64,000 bases of DNA from Pseudomicrostroma phylloplanum (Eukaryota > Basidiomycota > Exobasidiomycetes > Microstromatales): positions 1,628,853-1,692,852 of the forward strand of contig BCHS01000001.1 of the NCBI GenBank assembly GCA_039545275.1, in the 5' to 3' direction. How positions within the stretch are numbered: the first letter of the stretch is position 1; every line of letters starts with the position of its first letter. The position numbers were made by a program, and so were the translations under genes. Shown in pieces: positions 1-9,980 of this stretch. The notes beneath the pieces are model-generated. The model made no database searches and had not been told where the DNA came from. It was given only the letters and a program-made list of their open reading frames with translations.

Positions 1-703
1 GCTTACATCTACCTCAACAACGTTACCGAGCGAAAGCAGTGCATTCCCTTCAGGAAGTTCAACGGTGGTGTTGGCCGAACACAGCAGGCTGGAGAGTTCA
101 GGACTACCCAGGGTGAGTAGCTATCTGCAGTGGGAGAGTGGGGTAGCAGAAGTAGCACTGCATGACAGGTCAAAGAGAGCAGGCCAGGGTGGTGGTGGTG
201 GAGACATCTCGGTCTGAGTCTCCTGGGGGCCAGAGCAGCTGTCCGAAATGGAACATCGCCTGTTCAGGGCGATCTTCAGATGACCGGGGACAGGGACTGC
301 GTGCGGCGTACGAAGGAAATCAGGGCAGGCCATGTGTCCCTGGAACAACAGCTGACCCAGCAACCCTACACTCGTTACCTCTCTCCCAGGTCGATGGCCC
401 GTCAAGTCGGTCAAGTTCGTCCTGAGCCTGCTGAAGAACGCCGAGGCTAACGCCGAGGGCAAGGGTCTTGAGACTGAGGACCTTGTCATCCGCAACATCA
501 ACATCAACCAGGCCCCCAAGACCCGCCGTCGTACTTACCGTGCCCACGGTCGTATCAACCCTTACCAGGGCCACCCCTGCCACATCGAGATCCACCTGAT
601 GGAGCCCGCTGCCGAGGTGTCGAAGGCCGACTCGTCTGCCCTCGTGCGCCCCGCCAACAAGCGTCAATTGGCCCAGCGCCGAATTGCTGCTGGCCGTGCT
701 TAG
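1..703 (+). CDS. RPL17: Large-subunit ribosomal protein uL22 (RPL17), 5' partial
   Basis: Component of the 60S subunit that lines the nascent-peptide exit tunnel. The window opens in frame inside the gene. Exon 1..112 reads [18 protein letters not shown] and exon 390..703 continues with [19 protein letters not shown], then the family signature [14 protein letters not shown] and [10 protein letters not shown], ending in TAG at 701-703. The intron 113..389 (donor GTGAGTAG, acceptor CTCTCCCAG) splits a Gly codon after its first base. It is longer than most introns here (277 bases), as is common in fungal ribosomal protein genes. The start codon lies upstream of the window. The C-terminal tail ([16 protein letters not shown]) is within the family's normal variation. 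Identity is very secure; only the missing 5' end is unknown. Confidence 0.96.
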
Positions 704-1508
704 ATGGACGTCGCGGTTGGGTTCGACATGATCATTGAGACTGTACTTTAGCAGTCAGGCTTGTGTGTGGCGAGGCCGAGTGAGGAGCGGGGGCAAAACG
801 GTGGGGTGCGAGGCAGGCATCTTAGATGACCAGGGGCGAGCAGGCGTCTACACTATGGCACGCTGCTTTCCTAGCCATTTCTCATGCTACCTTGGCTCCC
901 CTTCCTTCCCATCCTGGGTCTCTTGTATACATTGCACTCTCCCTCACTCTTCTCTTCACACATCAAACACACCTGCATTCTGACACACGCAACGACCAGA
1001 GTGAGCAGTCCCAGGTAGATGAGATGCAGACTTCTAGGCAGCTGATGGCATGAGCATCTGGTTGTATTGTATGCCCCGGTACTGCCTGCCCAGTGGTCGC
1101 TCGGCCTCTGACTGCACTTTCCGCTGCGTAGGCGAGGGCTATTCTTCTTCTCCTTCTGGTCAGGCGGGGCTCGGCGGCGCGTGGGGGCAAAGGCAGGCAG
1201 CGAGGAGCGGAGCGGAGGGGAGGCGATGGCCGGGGATCAAAGGCCGCGCGCGGCGTGGCAGGCGAGTGGCGGCAACCGAGGGCGGCAGCGGGGCCAGGCC
1301 GTGGGTGGCATTTGTCAGGCGCATGACCGTCGTCCGCCAAACGGCCCTCACTGTGGGCGATCCCAAGAGAACATCAGCCAAGGCTTCCCTTGCCCAGCCA
1401 CCTGAGCCATACCTCATCCCCCTTACCCATCACCATCCACCCTGTGTTGGTGAGACGCTTGTTCAACACTTCCCCTTCACTTCACCAACCACATCACACA
1501 TACGCAAG
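704..1508. other. Intergenic: RPL17 3' flank and HEM1 promoter/leader
   Basis: An 805-base stretch with no supported gene. The HEM1 frame stays open upstream to 1050, but that translation is Arg/Gly-rich low-complexity sequence unlike a presequence, so I treat it as leader. The last 130 bases are C/T/A-rich (CACC and TTCAC runs), typical of a fungal 5' untranslated region. Confidence 0.5.
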
Positions 1509-3659
1509 ATGGACCGCTCTCTATCTGCTCTCAAGCAGTTCAGGTCCTCCTGCCCTTACTTGGGCAGGACCCCAACCGGTCAACTACGAAAGATGTCTCA
1601 CACCTCTTTTCTGCCCGGTGGCCCCACCCGCCTCGCTGTGCGAGCTCAGGAGTGCCCCATCATGAAAGAGGCAATCGAGACTGCCACTGCCACACCCGAC
1701 GTTGCTGAAGAGGCCGCGGCTGCTGGCTGCCCTCATGCCGCTTCTCTCAAGACGGCAGCTCCCACTACCAGCGCCGCTGGTTCCTACCTCTTTGGATCTG
1801 GCCCTCACAGCTTCCTCAGCTCGGGTATGGCTCACACGATTGCCGCTGGTGGCGCGGCCCGAGGTTGCCCTCACATGATGGCCATGGCCAACAGTACGCC
1901 TGCTCAGGCTCGCTTCGTCAGCCGATCTGCCCACCAGGAGGCTTCCGTACGAGACGTCACACCCAAGGACCAGCTCGACCGCATCCACGCAAAGGAGGGC
2001 GTACACACTGCTGGCATGGGAGACGTTTCCAGGTGTCCACATGCCAGAGCAGCAGCTGCCTCGGCCGCCGCCGACCAGGCAGCCGCCTTTGTCGCCCAGG
2101 GTCGAGCACCTTACCGACAGCAGAGTATCAAGAAGCAGGTGCGAACGCCAGGTTCCGGTCTGGGCATTCCACCCACTCCCCAGCCCAAGACTGGACCAGG
2201 CTTCGACTACGAGGCGTTTTACCACAAGCAGATCATGGCCAAGCATGCCGACAAGTCTTACCGATACTTTAACAACATCAATCGTCTGGCTGGCAAGGCG
2301 CCTAGGGGTCATTTGTCAGAGGAAGGTCAGGAGATTACCGTCTGGTGTGCCAACGACTATCAGAACATGAGTCGCCACCCCGACGTTCTCGCTGCCATGC
2401 AGGTCACTCTGGAGAAGTACGGCGCTGGGGCTGGTGGCACGCGAAACATTGCTGGTCACAACCAGCACGTTGAGCGAGCCGAGGCAGTCATTGCCGACCT
2501 TCACCGCAAGGAGGCTGCCCTCGTCTTTGGGTCCTGCTACGCAGCCAACGACGCCACGCTGTCCATTCTCGGATCGCAGCTACCAGACTGTGTCTTCCTC
2601 TCCGACTCTTCCAACCACGCCAGTATGATTCAGGGCATTCGCCACTCTGGTGCTAGGAAGATGGTGTACAAGCACAACGACATGACCGACCTCGAGGCCA
2701 AGCTCGCCTCGCTGCCCATCGACACCCCCAAGATCATTGCCTTTGAGAGTGTCTACTCCATGTGCGGTACTGTTGGCCCCATTGAGAAGACCCTCGATTT
2801 GGCTGAGAAGTACGGCGCGATGACCTTCCTCGACGAGGTCCACGCCGTCGGCATGTACGGCCCGCGAGGAGCCGGTGTTGCCGAGCATCTGGACTGGGAG
2901 CTCCAGGAGCGTGGGGGCAACACCAAGGGTTCCCTCATGGACCGCATCGACATTATCACCGGTACCCTCGGCAAGGCCTACGGAAACGTCGGTGGCTACA
3001 TTGCTGGCTCTAACCGCTTCGTGGACCTGATTCGCTCCTTTGCCCCTCAGTTCATCTTCTCCACCACCCTGCCCCCCGCCGTGCTCACGGGTGCAACGAC
3101 GGCAATCGAGATCCTCATGGCCTCGAACCACACTCGCAAGCTTCAGCAAGTGCGAACGCGCCAGACCAAAGACGCCCTGATTGCCGCTGGGATCCCACTG
3201 CAGCACAACCCTTCGCACATTGTCCCCGTGCTTGTAGGCTCGGCAGAAAAGGCCAAGGCCGCCTCGGATATGCTGCTCGAGGAGCACGGCTGCTATGTCC
3301 AGCCCATCAACTACCCTACTGTCCCCCGTGGACTGGAGCGATTGCGCATCACGCCCACTCCGGGCCACTCGGCAGAGGATGTTGAGCACCTGGTAAAGGC
3401 CCTAGACGACGTCTTTACCAAGCTCAACCTCCGACGTGTCGCTGATCTGAGGGCTGCCCAGCCTGGAGAGGACCCATTGGCGGACTTGTTTGTACAGGCG
3501 GAGAGGGACGAGGCGTCCATTCCGCTTTGGACTGATGAGCTGCTGGGCGTACAGAGCGTGCTTGCCGGAAAGGAGGGAGAGGCACAGGGGGAGAAGGTGG
3601 ACGTGGCTGCTGGTGTAGCCATCAAGGGCGATGAGGGAGCGGCTGCTGCTAGCGCTTGA
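1509..3659 (+). CDS. HEM1: 5-aminolevulinate synthase, mitochondrial
   Basis: Condenses glycine and succinyl-CoA to 5-aminolevulinate, the first step of heme synthesis, in the mitochondrial matrix. The 716-residue intronless product has an N-terminal presequence starting [14 protein letters not shown]. About 230 residues of Ala-rich linker follow, then the class II PLP-dependent aminotransferase fold: [24 protein letters not shown] and GTLGKAYGN, whose Lys (about residue 489) should bind PLP. The ATG at 1509 is preferred because upstream in-frame sequence is low complexity and the MDRSL start gives a basic, Ser-rich targeting peptide. Five Cys-Pro dipeptides (residues 15, 49, 74, 120, 176) match the heme regulatory motif core; three are CPH. 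In this family such motifs mediate heme feedback on import or stability. The C-terminus extends about 90 residues past the core as an acidic/Ala-rich tail. Convergent with RPAP1. Confidence 0.95.
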   Translation: MDRSLSALKQFRSSCPYLGRTPTGQLRKMSHTSFLPGGPTRLAVRAQECPIMKEAIETATATPDVAEEAAAAGCPHAASLKTAAPTTSAAGSYLFGSGPHSFLSSGMAHTIAAGGAARGCPHMMAMANSTPAQARFVSRSAHQEASVRDVTPKDQLDRIHAKEGVHTAGMGDVSRCPHARAAAASAAADQAAAFVAQGRAPYRQQSIKKQVRTPGSGLGIPPTPQPKTGPGFDYEAFYHKQIMAKHADKSYRYFNNINRLAGKAPRGHLSEEGQEITVWCANDYQNMSRHPDVLAAMQVTLEKYGAGAGGTRNIAGHNQHVERAEAVIADLHRKEAALVFGSCYAANDATLSILGSQLPDCVFLSDSSNHASMIQGIRHSGARKMVYKHNDMTDLEAKLASLPIDTPKIIAFESVYSMCGTVGPIEKTLDLAEKYGAMTFLDEVHAVGMYGPRGAGVAEHLDWELQERGGNTKGSLMDRIDIITGTLGKAYGNVGGYIAGSNRFVDLIRSFAPQFIFSTTLPPAVLTGATTAIEILMASNHTRKLQQVRTRQTKDALIAAGIPLQHNPSHIVPVLVGSAEKAKAASDMLLEEHGCYVQPINYPTVPRGLERLRITPTPGHSAEDVEHLVKALDDVFTKLNLRRVADLRAAQPGEDPLADLFVQAERDEASIPLWTDELLGVQSVLAGKEGEAQGEKVDVAAGVAIKGDEGAAAASA

Positions 3660-3892
3660 GCCTGCACGCAGTAATATAGGGCTATTGCTCGCTTCCTGCG
3701 AATCATTCGGTCGATCGATCACTCTCCGCCTGTGCGAAACTTCGTAGTCTCTCTCTGAATTATCAACCTCCTCCGTGTTGCCCCCTGCCAAGCCTTTCTC
3801 TTCCTCTCTGTCTGTCTACATGTGTGACGCTCTGGTTCTTCCCAGATATGTTCCTCCTCACCGCTCCGCTCCGCACTGCTTGACATGTTCCC

Positions 3893-6800
3893 TCAGTTCC
3901 CAAGAACCTCCCGCAGCCAAGCGCGACGAGCACGCACGATTCTCTGACCCTCGTCATCGCCCTCATTGCTCCCCCTCACTTCCTTACTGGTCTCTCTGAT
4001 ATCGGATTCAGGCAGAAGAGGGATCTCCTCCCCCTCCCCCTCCCCCTCCCCCTCCCGCTCAGGCTGGTGCTGCGCAGCGTGGTCGCGACGCAGGTCGTAC
4101 CGGATGAGGTAGTCTCGCAGACGAGGGTGGGCACCGCCTTGGTCTGGAGCGTGAGACTGAGTGGGGGAGAAGAGCGCTCGTGCTAGGGAGCGACGCTTCT
4201 TCTTCTCCTCTTCATCGGCCTGCTCGCCCACGTCCGCGTCTCCCTCGCCTCGTTCTGTCGTCCTTGCGTCTGTAGCTGCACCTCTTTCGGAATGTTCCAG
4301 AATCTCCCGCCAGAGGAAGGAGCACAGGTGATCGAGCGCGATTCGGAAGACCAGCGGGTGTGTCTTGGGCGCCAGACCCGCGCCCGTGAAGGGGAGCAGA
4401 GCATTGAGGTAGCACTGGAGCATCAGTGCCTCGTCGCGCTTTGCCTGGGTTGCGCGCTGCTGTTGGGCTACGAGCTGCTCCTCCAAATGTGAGTCTTCGC
4501 CAGAGGCTGCTGCGAGAGTAACGGGACGCTTGCTGCGAGGAGCAGGGGAGAGGTAACTCCCTACCCCGCCGGGGGCATCGACCACGTGCATTCGCATCGT
4601 AGGTAGAAGATGGGCATAATCCTGCCATAAGAGCCTGCGGTAGTCGACTGCATAAGGCGGCTCTTCCCCACCTCCGCTCGAGGACGTGACCGTGGGTGGG
4701 AGGAGACAGAGCGCGAAAGAGGGGTCGCCATAAGAGATAGAGTCGTACAAACCCACAAGATCGGTATAGAAGGAGTAGTACGTCGTCTCCTCGCCCAGAT
4801 GCTCAGAAGCCAGTCGCTCCAGCGTCACCTCTTGCTCCACTCCCGGAGTAAGTCTGTTCGCAAGGGAGAGGAGACGCGAAAGAAGGGGAGCGATGCTGCC
4901 GTCACGGAAGAGGTCCTTGCCCGTGACTGCCCCCGTCCACTTCTTCAGATCGCCCTGTATGCCAGACTCGAGCATGAAGACCTTCTGGGCTGCAAAGTAT
5001 ACGTAGGTCGCACTGAGTGTCAATTTCCTTGTCGCCTTGAGTGTCGCTGTCGCTTCTGGCGCGGTCAGTTGTTCCAAGATCCGGTTCGTAAAGTCTAGGG
5101 TAGCCTGCACGACTTGTCTCTCATTGGGGTCCCAATCGGCGGGCAGGTTGTCGGAGCGGTTGAAGACGGACGACTCGGCGCTGCGCAGGAGGTCGTCTAG
5201 GGGCAAGAGAGGCCAGTCTACCCTCAGTGGCAGGCCCGAAGCGGGACAGATCCAGAGGGGCGTGTTGGTGACGGGGTCCAGCTCGACATTCGCTCCATAC
5301 TTGGCGGTGGAGTTTTCCGCGGACTCCTCTCCATCGTCTTCATCCGACGAATCCTTGCTCTTGGTGTCGGACCGACGACTACTGAGAGGAGGGGGGCGCA
5401 GCGACATAGTCCGCCTGAGGTGCTCAGGGCGCGTCTGGGTTGGCGGGTGCATAAGTAGACGCTGAGACTCCAGGTTCGGATTCGGGCGGATACCGAGACA
5501 CTCCATGTAGAAGGGCTTGAGGCAGCCCAGCAAGCTGCCACGGGCTGCATCTCCTCCGGCGGCAGACAGTAGGCATGCGTCGATGAGCCTGCAGGCGAAG
5601 GACTCTTCTCCGGGTCGCACTGCCGACAGAAGAGCAAGGACGAATGTCAGGTCGATGTGGCTTGGGCTGTCCTCAACAAGCGTGACAACGAAAGAGAGGA
5701 TTTGCTGACGTTGCTCTCGACTTGCTGTCGAGAGAACCTTGAGCAACTTCTCCACCGCGTGTAGAACATCCTGGCCGCTTTGTCTGACTGCCTGCTCGAG
5801 CTCAGAAGTGCCGGTCACTACGGCCAGGTGAAGAAGGCGGACAGCAGTCTCGCAGGACGACGCAAAAGCCTCTACAGCCCCGGCTCCATCATCGTCCTCA
5901 GCACCGGCATCGACCTTGTATGACGCGAGCCCGCTCTGCAGCTGAGCTGTGAGCTCATCGCCGGCCTCGGCAAAGACCCTGCCAAGCTGCTCTACTATGC
6001 TCACTCGACTCTCTGGCGCGTTGCGCATGGCCCCTTCCAGCCAAGCTGCGATGTGACTCAAGACCCCGCAGAGCGGTACGATTTGGCCAGTGGGCCTGTC
6101 GGGCCGACTCTTGGTCAGCGTCGATAGTGCATCGAGACTCAACTCGATCCAACCTTCTGCTTGACTCCAGGTCACCTCGTGCTCAGGCGTCGTCTGATGA
6201 GGATCGGTGGCGCAGATGGTCCAGATCGCGAGCAAACGATAGAATCGTTCGATCACTTGCTGCTGCTGGTGTGTGGGCGAGGCCATGCTAACGGACCAAC
6301 CGTGAATAGGCTGAAAGACTTCCCATGCCCTCGAGACTAGGCTTGCGTGGAAACCGTATCGGGCCAGATCGTGAAATATTTGAAGGTTTGTAGAGAGGAG
6401 TTCGTAGCCGATGGAGACGATATCCGTATCAGCGTCTTCAGCTTCTGACAGATCCCAAGGTGGGATTGCAAGGAACCTGAGTAGCACATCGAGCGAGCCT
6501 GCTTTCACAAGTCGCTCTGCATTGGCCCTCGAGGAGCGTACGAGCTGCAGCAGTAGCTCAGCAGCAGCTGGACTTGGCAAAGCCGTACTGTGATTGTCGC
6601 TGCCTTCCCCGCTCGGGGGCCATCTCATCTTGAGGCCAGTATGAACAAGGGTCTCCAGCAATCTCCCTCTGTCAGCCTGCATGAGCGCAGTCGAAGCTTC
6701 AGCGTCAGCCTCGCCCAGCTGCAGCAGTATCTGGAAGATGAGCTCGCGGCTCGCCTTGCGCTCCTCCTCATTCCCTCCCAATACATTTGCAAAGCCAGAA

Positions 6801-8620
6801 AGAAGCCCGCTGTCGATGATCCGTCGAGCTGTGGACAGGCCTTTCTTGTTCGTTGTTGCGCGTGAGGGCTCGCTGAGAGGAGGGCCGAACAGTACAGAGA
6901 CTCGCAATGTGCTCAGAGCGGCAGATCTGACGCTCCTCTGCCTGTCTGTCAGCAGGAAGATCGAGATGAGAGCGGCATCGACGTGGAAATCGACCTTGGA
7001 GAGCCAAGAAGCCACTACGCTACTGTCAGGTATGACATTGGGTATGAGCTTCAGTCGATCCTCGGTCGGTTGCTGGATTGCATTCCGGGGCGGGTACAGT
7101 GAACAGACTCGGCTCAAGAGGCTCAGAGCTACTGTCCTTTGACTGGGTATAGTACTCCTCGCCATCAGCAGCAGTGAACTTGGATTGTAGCCCTCAATCG
7201 ACGGGTCGTGATGGTCGAGACCGTATTGCGCGTGTGCGTGGCCATGATGCAAGTCGACAGGGTGCCGAGGCACAGGCAACGCCTTACCAAGGGAGTCGAA
7301 AAAGATCATGTCGGCCTTGGACTTGCGTGTAGGTAGTTGCAGCTCCTCCGGCTTGTGGTTAGGTACGGCAGAAATAGGTAGATTCGCTTGTTCTGCGTCG
7401 AACCTCGCACTGCTGCTCTCAGCATGCGCAGGTAAGCTCCGGCCAGCCGGTAGAGACGACGTTGAAGCTTTGCCAGTCTTCCTTTGTCGCAAGCCCTCGA
7501 GGAGGTCTTTCCCGAACATTGCTTCAAGATCTTTGACATCCTGCGCGATTTCATCCTCCTTCATTGCCCTGAGCCTTTCGTCATTCTCTTGCGAGATTGA
7601 TTGCAAGAGTGAAGGCAGGTCTCCTTCGGCTGATCCCGGCACATCGCCTGCCTCATTCTCCTCTCTTTCACTACCGTAGGCAATTCCAGGCTCTCCTTGT
7701 GGCGGCGGTTGTGCTCTCCTCTGCTTGACGATGCCGCCTGGAGGCTCTAGCCCTTGCTTCTTCAGCCTGGCTTTCCTGAACGCGCTCATTGGTTTCCCGT
7801 TTTCATCCAGCCATTCCTCGTCCCCCTGGCTGCCTGACAATGCTTCGTCGTCCCTCGCAGCTACATGTGAGCCCTCGTCTCGCGCTTGTGTCGAGCCCTT
7901 GACGGCAGGTCTGAGAATCGGGGGAGCCACAGGCCTGCTTGAGCTAGAGGGATCCGAAGAAGTCGCCTGAGCCGCTCTCCTCTCTGCTGCTTTGATGGCC
8001 TTGAACCGCGAGGAGCCAGGTGGCAGCGATGCGGCTGTAGTACTCGTTTCAGCACTTTGTGAGCTGGCTGGCCGACGTGGTCGCTCCTGCACAGAGGCGA
8101 CCATAGGCATTCGCGGTGCGGCAGGGTAGGAGCCGCTTTGCCCCTCCCCCTCTGCGTCTTCCCCGTTCAAGGGCGGGTGGAAGCGCCCAGCAGGGATGTC
8201 TGCGTCTTCAGCTTCACCTTCTTCGCTGGCTCCACTAGGATTAGACCGGCTAGCCTTGAATCTCGAGGGCCCAGGTGAAGAAGAAGCTGCAGCTGTATGA
8301 CCTGGTACCTCCCTCTCCCTTGGAGCTGGCTGGAAGTACCTCACATCTTCCTCCGTAGGCTGGGCAATCCTGACCGTCTTCTTAGCTCTGCTCTTTTCTG
8401 AAGCTGTTGAAGATGTAGCCGCTGCTTTCGACTCAGTCTCCTCGTTGTGCGACTTGCCCTTTCCCTTGCTGCTAGCAAGCGTGGGAGGAGTCACACCTCG
8501 AGAGACATTGGCGGAAGGAGGCCACTCGAGGGCTTCAGCATCGTACGTGGCCAAATCTCGCGCAGATGGTCGAATCTGCTCACGTCCGAATGCAGACGGA
8601 GGAGGAGATGTACCTGACAT
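3893..8620 (-). CDS. RPAP1: RPAP1/Rba50-like RNA polymerase II-associated protein
   Basis: Predicted factor for RNA polymerase II assembly and nuclear import (human RPAP1, yeast Rba50). The single exon encodes 1575 residues. The first 250 are Ser/Pro-rich and disordered. An RPAP1 N-terminal-type motif, WLDENGKPMSAFRKARLK, lies near residue 270, followed by the acidic KDLEAMFGKDLLEGLRQRK helix. The C-terminal family block begins near residue 460 with GLDHHDPSIEGYNPSSLLL; alpha-helical repeats follow, then GLPLRVDWPLLPLDDLL near residue 1130. The start at 8620 (MSGTSPPPS) is preferred over open frame extending to 8710, which is hydrophobic and unlike the family. A Glu-Gly dipeptide run near the C-terminus comes from a CCCCTC repeat. 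It is longer than yeast Rba50, closer to metazoan RPAP1. Divergent with the subunit f gene. Confidence 0.88.
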   Translation of the reverse strand: MSGTSPPPSAFGREQIRPSARDLATYDAEALEWPPSANVSRGVTPPTLASSKGKGKSHNEETESKAAATSSTASEKSRAKKTVRIAQPTEEDVRYFQPAPREREVPGHTAAASSSPGPSRFKASRSNPSGASEEGEAEDADIPAGRFHPPLNGEDAEGEGQSGSYPAAPRMPMVASVQERPRRPASSQSAETSTTAASLPPGSSRFKAIKAAERRAAQATSSDPSSSSRPVAPPILRPAVKGSTQARDEGSHVAARDDEALSGSQGDEEWLDENGKPMSAFRKARLKKQGLEPPGGIVKQRRAQPPPQGEPGIAYGSEREENEAGDVPGSAEGDLPSLLQSISQENDERLRAMKEDEIAQDVKDLEAMFGKDLLEGLRQRKTGKASTSSLPAGRSLPAHAESSSARFDAEQANLPISAVPNHKPEELQLPTRKSKADMIFFDSLGKALPVPRHPVDLHHGHAHAQYGLDHHDPSIEGYNPSSLLLMARSTIPSQRTVALSLLSRVCSLYPPRNAIQQPTEDRLKLIPNVIPDSSVVASWLSKVDFHVDAALISIFLLTDRQRSVRSAALSTLRVSVLFGPPLSEPSRATTNKKGLSTARRIIDSGLLSGFANVLGGNEEERKASRELIFQILLQLGEADAEASTALMQADRGRLLETLVHTGLKMRWPPSGEGSDNHSTALPSPAAAELLLQLVRSSRANAERLVKAGSLDVLLRFLAIPPWDLSEAEDADTDIVSIGYELLSTNLQIFHDLARYGFHASLVSRAWEVFQPIHGWSVSMASPTHQQQQVIERFYRLLAIWTICATDPHQTTPEHEVTWSQAEGWIELSLDALSTLTKSRPDRPTGQIVPLCGVLSHIAAWLEGAMRNAPESRVSIVEQLGRVFAEAGDELTAQLQSGLASYKVDAGAEDDDGAGAVEAFASSCETAVRLLHLAVVTGTSELEQAVRQSGQDVLHAVEKLLKVLSTASREQRQQILSFVVTLVEDSPSHIDLTFVLALLSAVRPGEESFACRLIDACLLSAAGGDAARGSLLGCLKPFYMECLGIRPNPNLESQRLLMHPPTQTRPEHLRRTMSLRPPPLSSRRSDTKSKDSSDEDDGEESAENSTAKYGANVELDPVTNTPLWICPASGLPLRVDWPLLPLDDLLRSAESSVFNRSDNLPADWDPNERQVVQATLDFTNRILEQLTAPEATATLKATRKLTLSATYVYFAAQKVFMLESGIQGDLKKWTGAVTGKDLFRDGSIAPLLSRLLSLANRLTPGVEQEVTLERLASEHLGEETTYYSFYTDLVGLYDSISYGDPSFALCLLPPTVTSSSGGGEEPPYAVDYRRLLWQDYAHLLPTMRMHVVDAPGGVGSYLSPAPRSKRPVTLAAASGEDSHLEEQLVAQQQRATQAKRDEALMLQCYLNALLPFTGAGLAPKTHPLVFRIALDHLCSFLWREILEHSERGAATDARTTERGEGDADVGEQADEEEKKKRRSLARALFSPTQSHAPDQGGAHPRLRDYLIRYDLRRDHAAQHQPEREGEGEGEGEEIPLLPESDIRETSKEVRGSNEGDDEGQRIVRARRAWLREVLGN
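4026..4056. repeat. CCCCTC hexanucleotide repeat inside RPAP1
   Basis: About five near-perfect CCCCTC units on the plus strand. Read on the minus strand they encode alternating Glu-Gly in the C-terminal part of the RPAP1-like protein. Hexamer unit changes would keep the frame. Confidence 0.85.
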
Positions 8621-8972
8621 GGCCCCTGAAGGTAGATAAGGGCAGTGATAGCATGCAAGGCGGGCAAGACTGTACTGTAGTACGCTAGGTGAGCTGAGCG
8701 GAAGGACCAAAAAGTCGTCTGAGCCAAAATTCTGTGTGGAGCTCCTCCTCGCCTCCTCCTCTTCCGTCCATCGCAGCCCTCAGCCTTGCAGTCTCGCCCA
8801 TATTCTCTGTCTGCCTCATCATCGTCCTTGTTTGAGGCCTCATAAGTCTCTCTGTCTTCACCCTCCTCCCCTCATTGTTAGGTCCTAGCCTCTGGAGACC
8901 CTTTCTGGCTCACAGTGATCAGATAGCCTTAGTTCGGATCGAACCTGGATCTCATTCCGCCCCCTTGCCATC
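8621..8972. promoter_or_regulatory. Divergent promoter region, RPAP1 / V-ATPase subunit f
   Basis: A 352-base spacer between two divergently oriented start codons, so it must hold both promoters. CT-rich tracts at 8740-8770 and 8860-8880 are visible. I see no convincing TATA box. Confidence 0.5.
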
Positions 8973-9455
8973 ATGTCGATGAAGCCTTTGGTCGGCCCTG
9001 CTCTCGGTGAGTGACGGCAATGCAGCTAGTGAGAGCTCTGCGAGGCCCTCTACTTCTTCAGTCTGATGATGTTGCAGCAAGAGTCTCGACTGACAAAAGA
9101 GCGGATTCCGTCCTCCATCCATTCCTGCCCCTGTAGCGAGCTGCTGTACAGTCCTCTCCATCTTTGGAGTGCTGATGCTCGCAGTGATCGGTCTTGGTGA
9201 GTAACAGTGGCGTGATTCCCACACATTTGTGTCCATCGATCATCCGCATCTTTGCTAACGGTCTCACATGCATTCTTGGTCACTACAGGCTTCGCAAATC
9301 GGTGGGAGGCCTTCGAAGGCTCAAAGAACGACCCGGAGGACTATATGGGAGTGGCCACGGCCTGCTATGGAGCAGCACTAGTGTATGCTGCATTCATTGT
9401 GTTTTGTGGGAGTCAGATCTTTGCCAACAGGAGATACAGCAGGATACAGATCTAA
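8973..9455 (+). CDS. V-type ATPase V0 subunit f / ribonuclease kappa family
   Basis: Three exons, 8973..9006, 9152..9196 and 9289..9455, encode an 81-residue two-pass membrane protein. Family signals are VLSIFGVLMLAVIGL (first membrane segment), FEGSKNDPED (lumenal loop) and ALVYAAFIVFCGSQIF (second segment), ending in a basic tail. From memory, this pattern matches yeast YPR170W-B, the f subunit of the V0 sector, and animal RNase kappa, also a V-ATPase-associated protein. The 45-base middle exon is fixed by frame and by completing the first membrane helix. A later acceptor at 9168-9169 is in frame but would delete six hydrophobic residues. Intron 2 carries the branch-like GCTAACG. Role: proton pumping in vacuole/endosome membranes. 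Easily missed by automated callers because no single exon is long. Confidence 0.82.
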
Positions 9456-9980
9456 GACGGCCGGAAGCGGGGGTGTGGTAGGGCGGTTCGACTTGTGCCG
9501 TCGAGGGCGGGAGGAGTGCATCAGGGTCATCGTTCACGCTGTGTGGAATGGTCTATTCCTGTTGCGACGTCGTGGCCTGCAAATGACCATCATATATCAT
9601 ATAATCTCTTCCGATGCCCGCTCAACCATCTTCTGTCCCTGGCCAGCCCCCGTATCCACTCTGGACTTCCGTGGCGGATGACTGCCGGCCGGGCCCTCGG
9701 AGGCTGGCTGGGAGCGTCCACTTGGCGGGGAGCGTGAGTTGCGCCAGGCACTGCGCCTGTGTGGTGTTGGACCCGACGACTGGCAGAGTGCTTCGTGCGC
9801 TCCTGCCTCTCCTCCCTACTCATCCTCCTACTCATCCTCCCACCATCACTCGTCGCACCTCATCAACGTCGCCTTGACGCTGCTAGTAGAAGGTCATAGA
9901 TTGTGTCATTGGCCGTGTTGTTCTCTTTCCTCGCTCGCTTTCACCTCCTCGTGCTCGATCTCCAGCTGCCTTAACCCACA
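9456..9980. other. Intergenic: subunit f 3' flank and ENT3 promoter
   Basis: Holds no gene I can support. A short tandem of CTCATCCTCC occurs at about 9820-9840, followed by CT-rich leader up to the ENT3 start. Confidence 0.45.

Noticed and set aside
113..389. Possible snoRNA inside the RPL17 intron
   Set aside because: A C-box-like AGATGAC and a CTGA occur, but not in the right order with a terminal stem. A snoRNA covariance search would decide.
1050..1508. 153-residue upstream extension of HEM1
   Set aside because: Arg/Gly-rich, unlike a mitochondrial presequence; the ATG at 1509 starts a good targeting peptide.
2580..3389. 269-residue frame antisense to HEM1
   Set aside because: Lies entirely over conserved HEM1 catalytic sequence; Val/Gly/Leu-rich shadow.
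8930..8955. Pol III B-box-like GGATCGAACCTGG
   Set aside because: No matching A box or cloverleaf around it; it lies in the leader of the subunit f gene.
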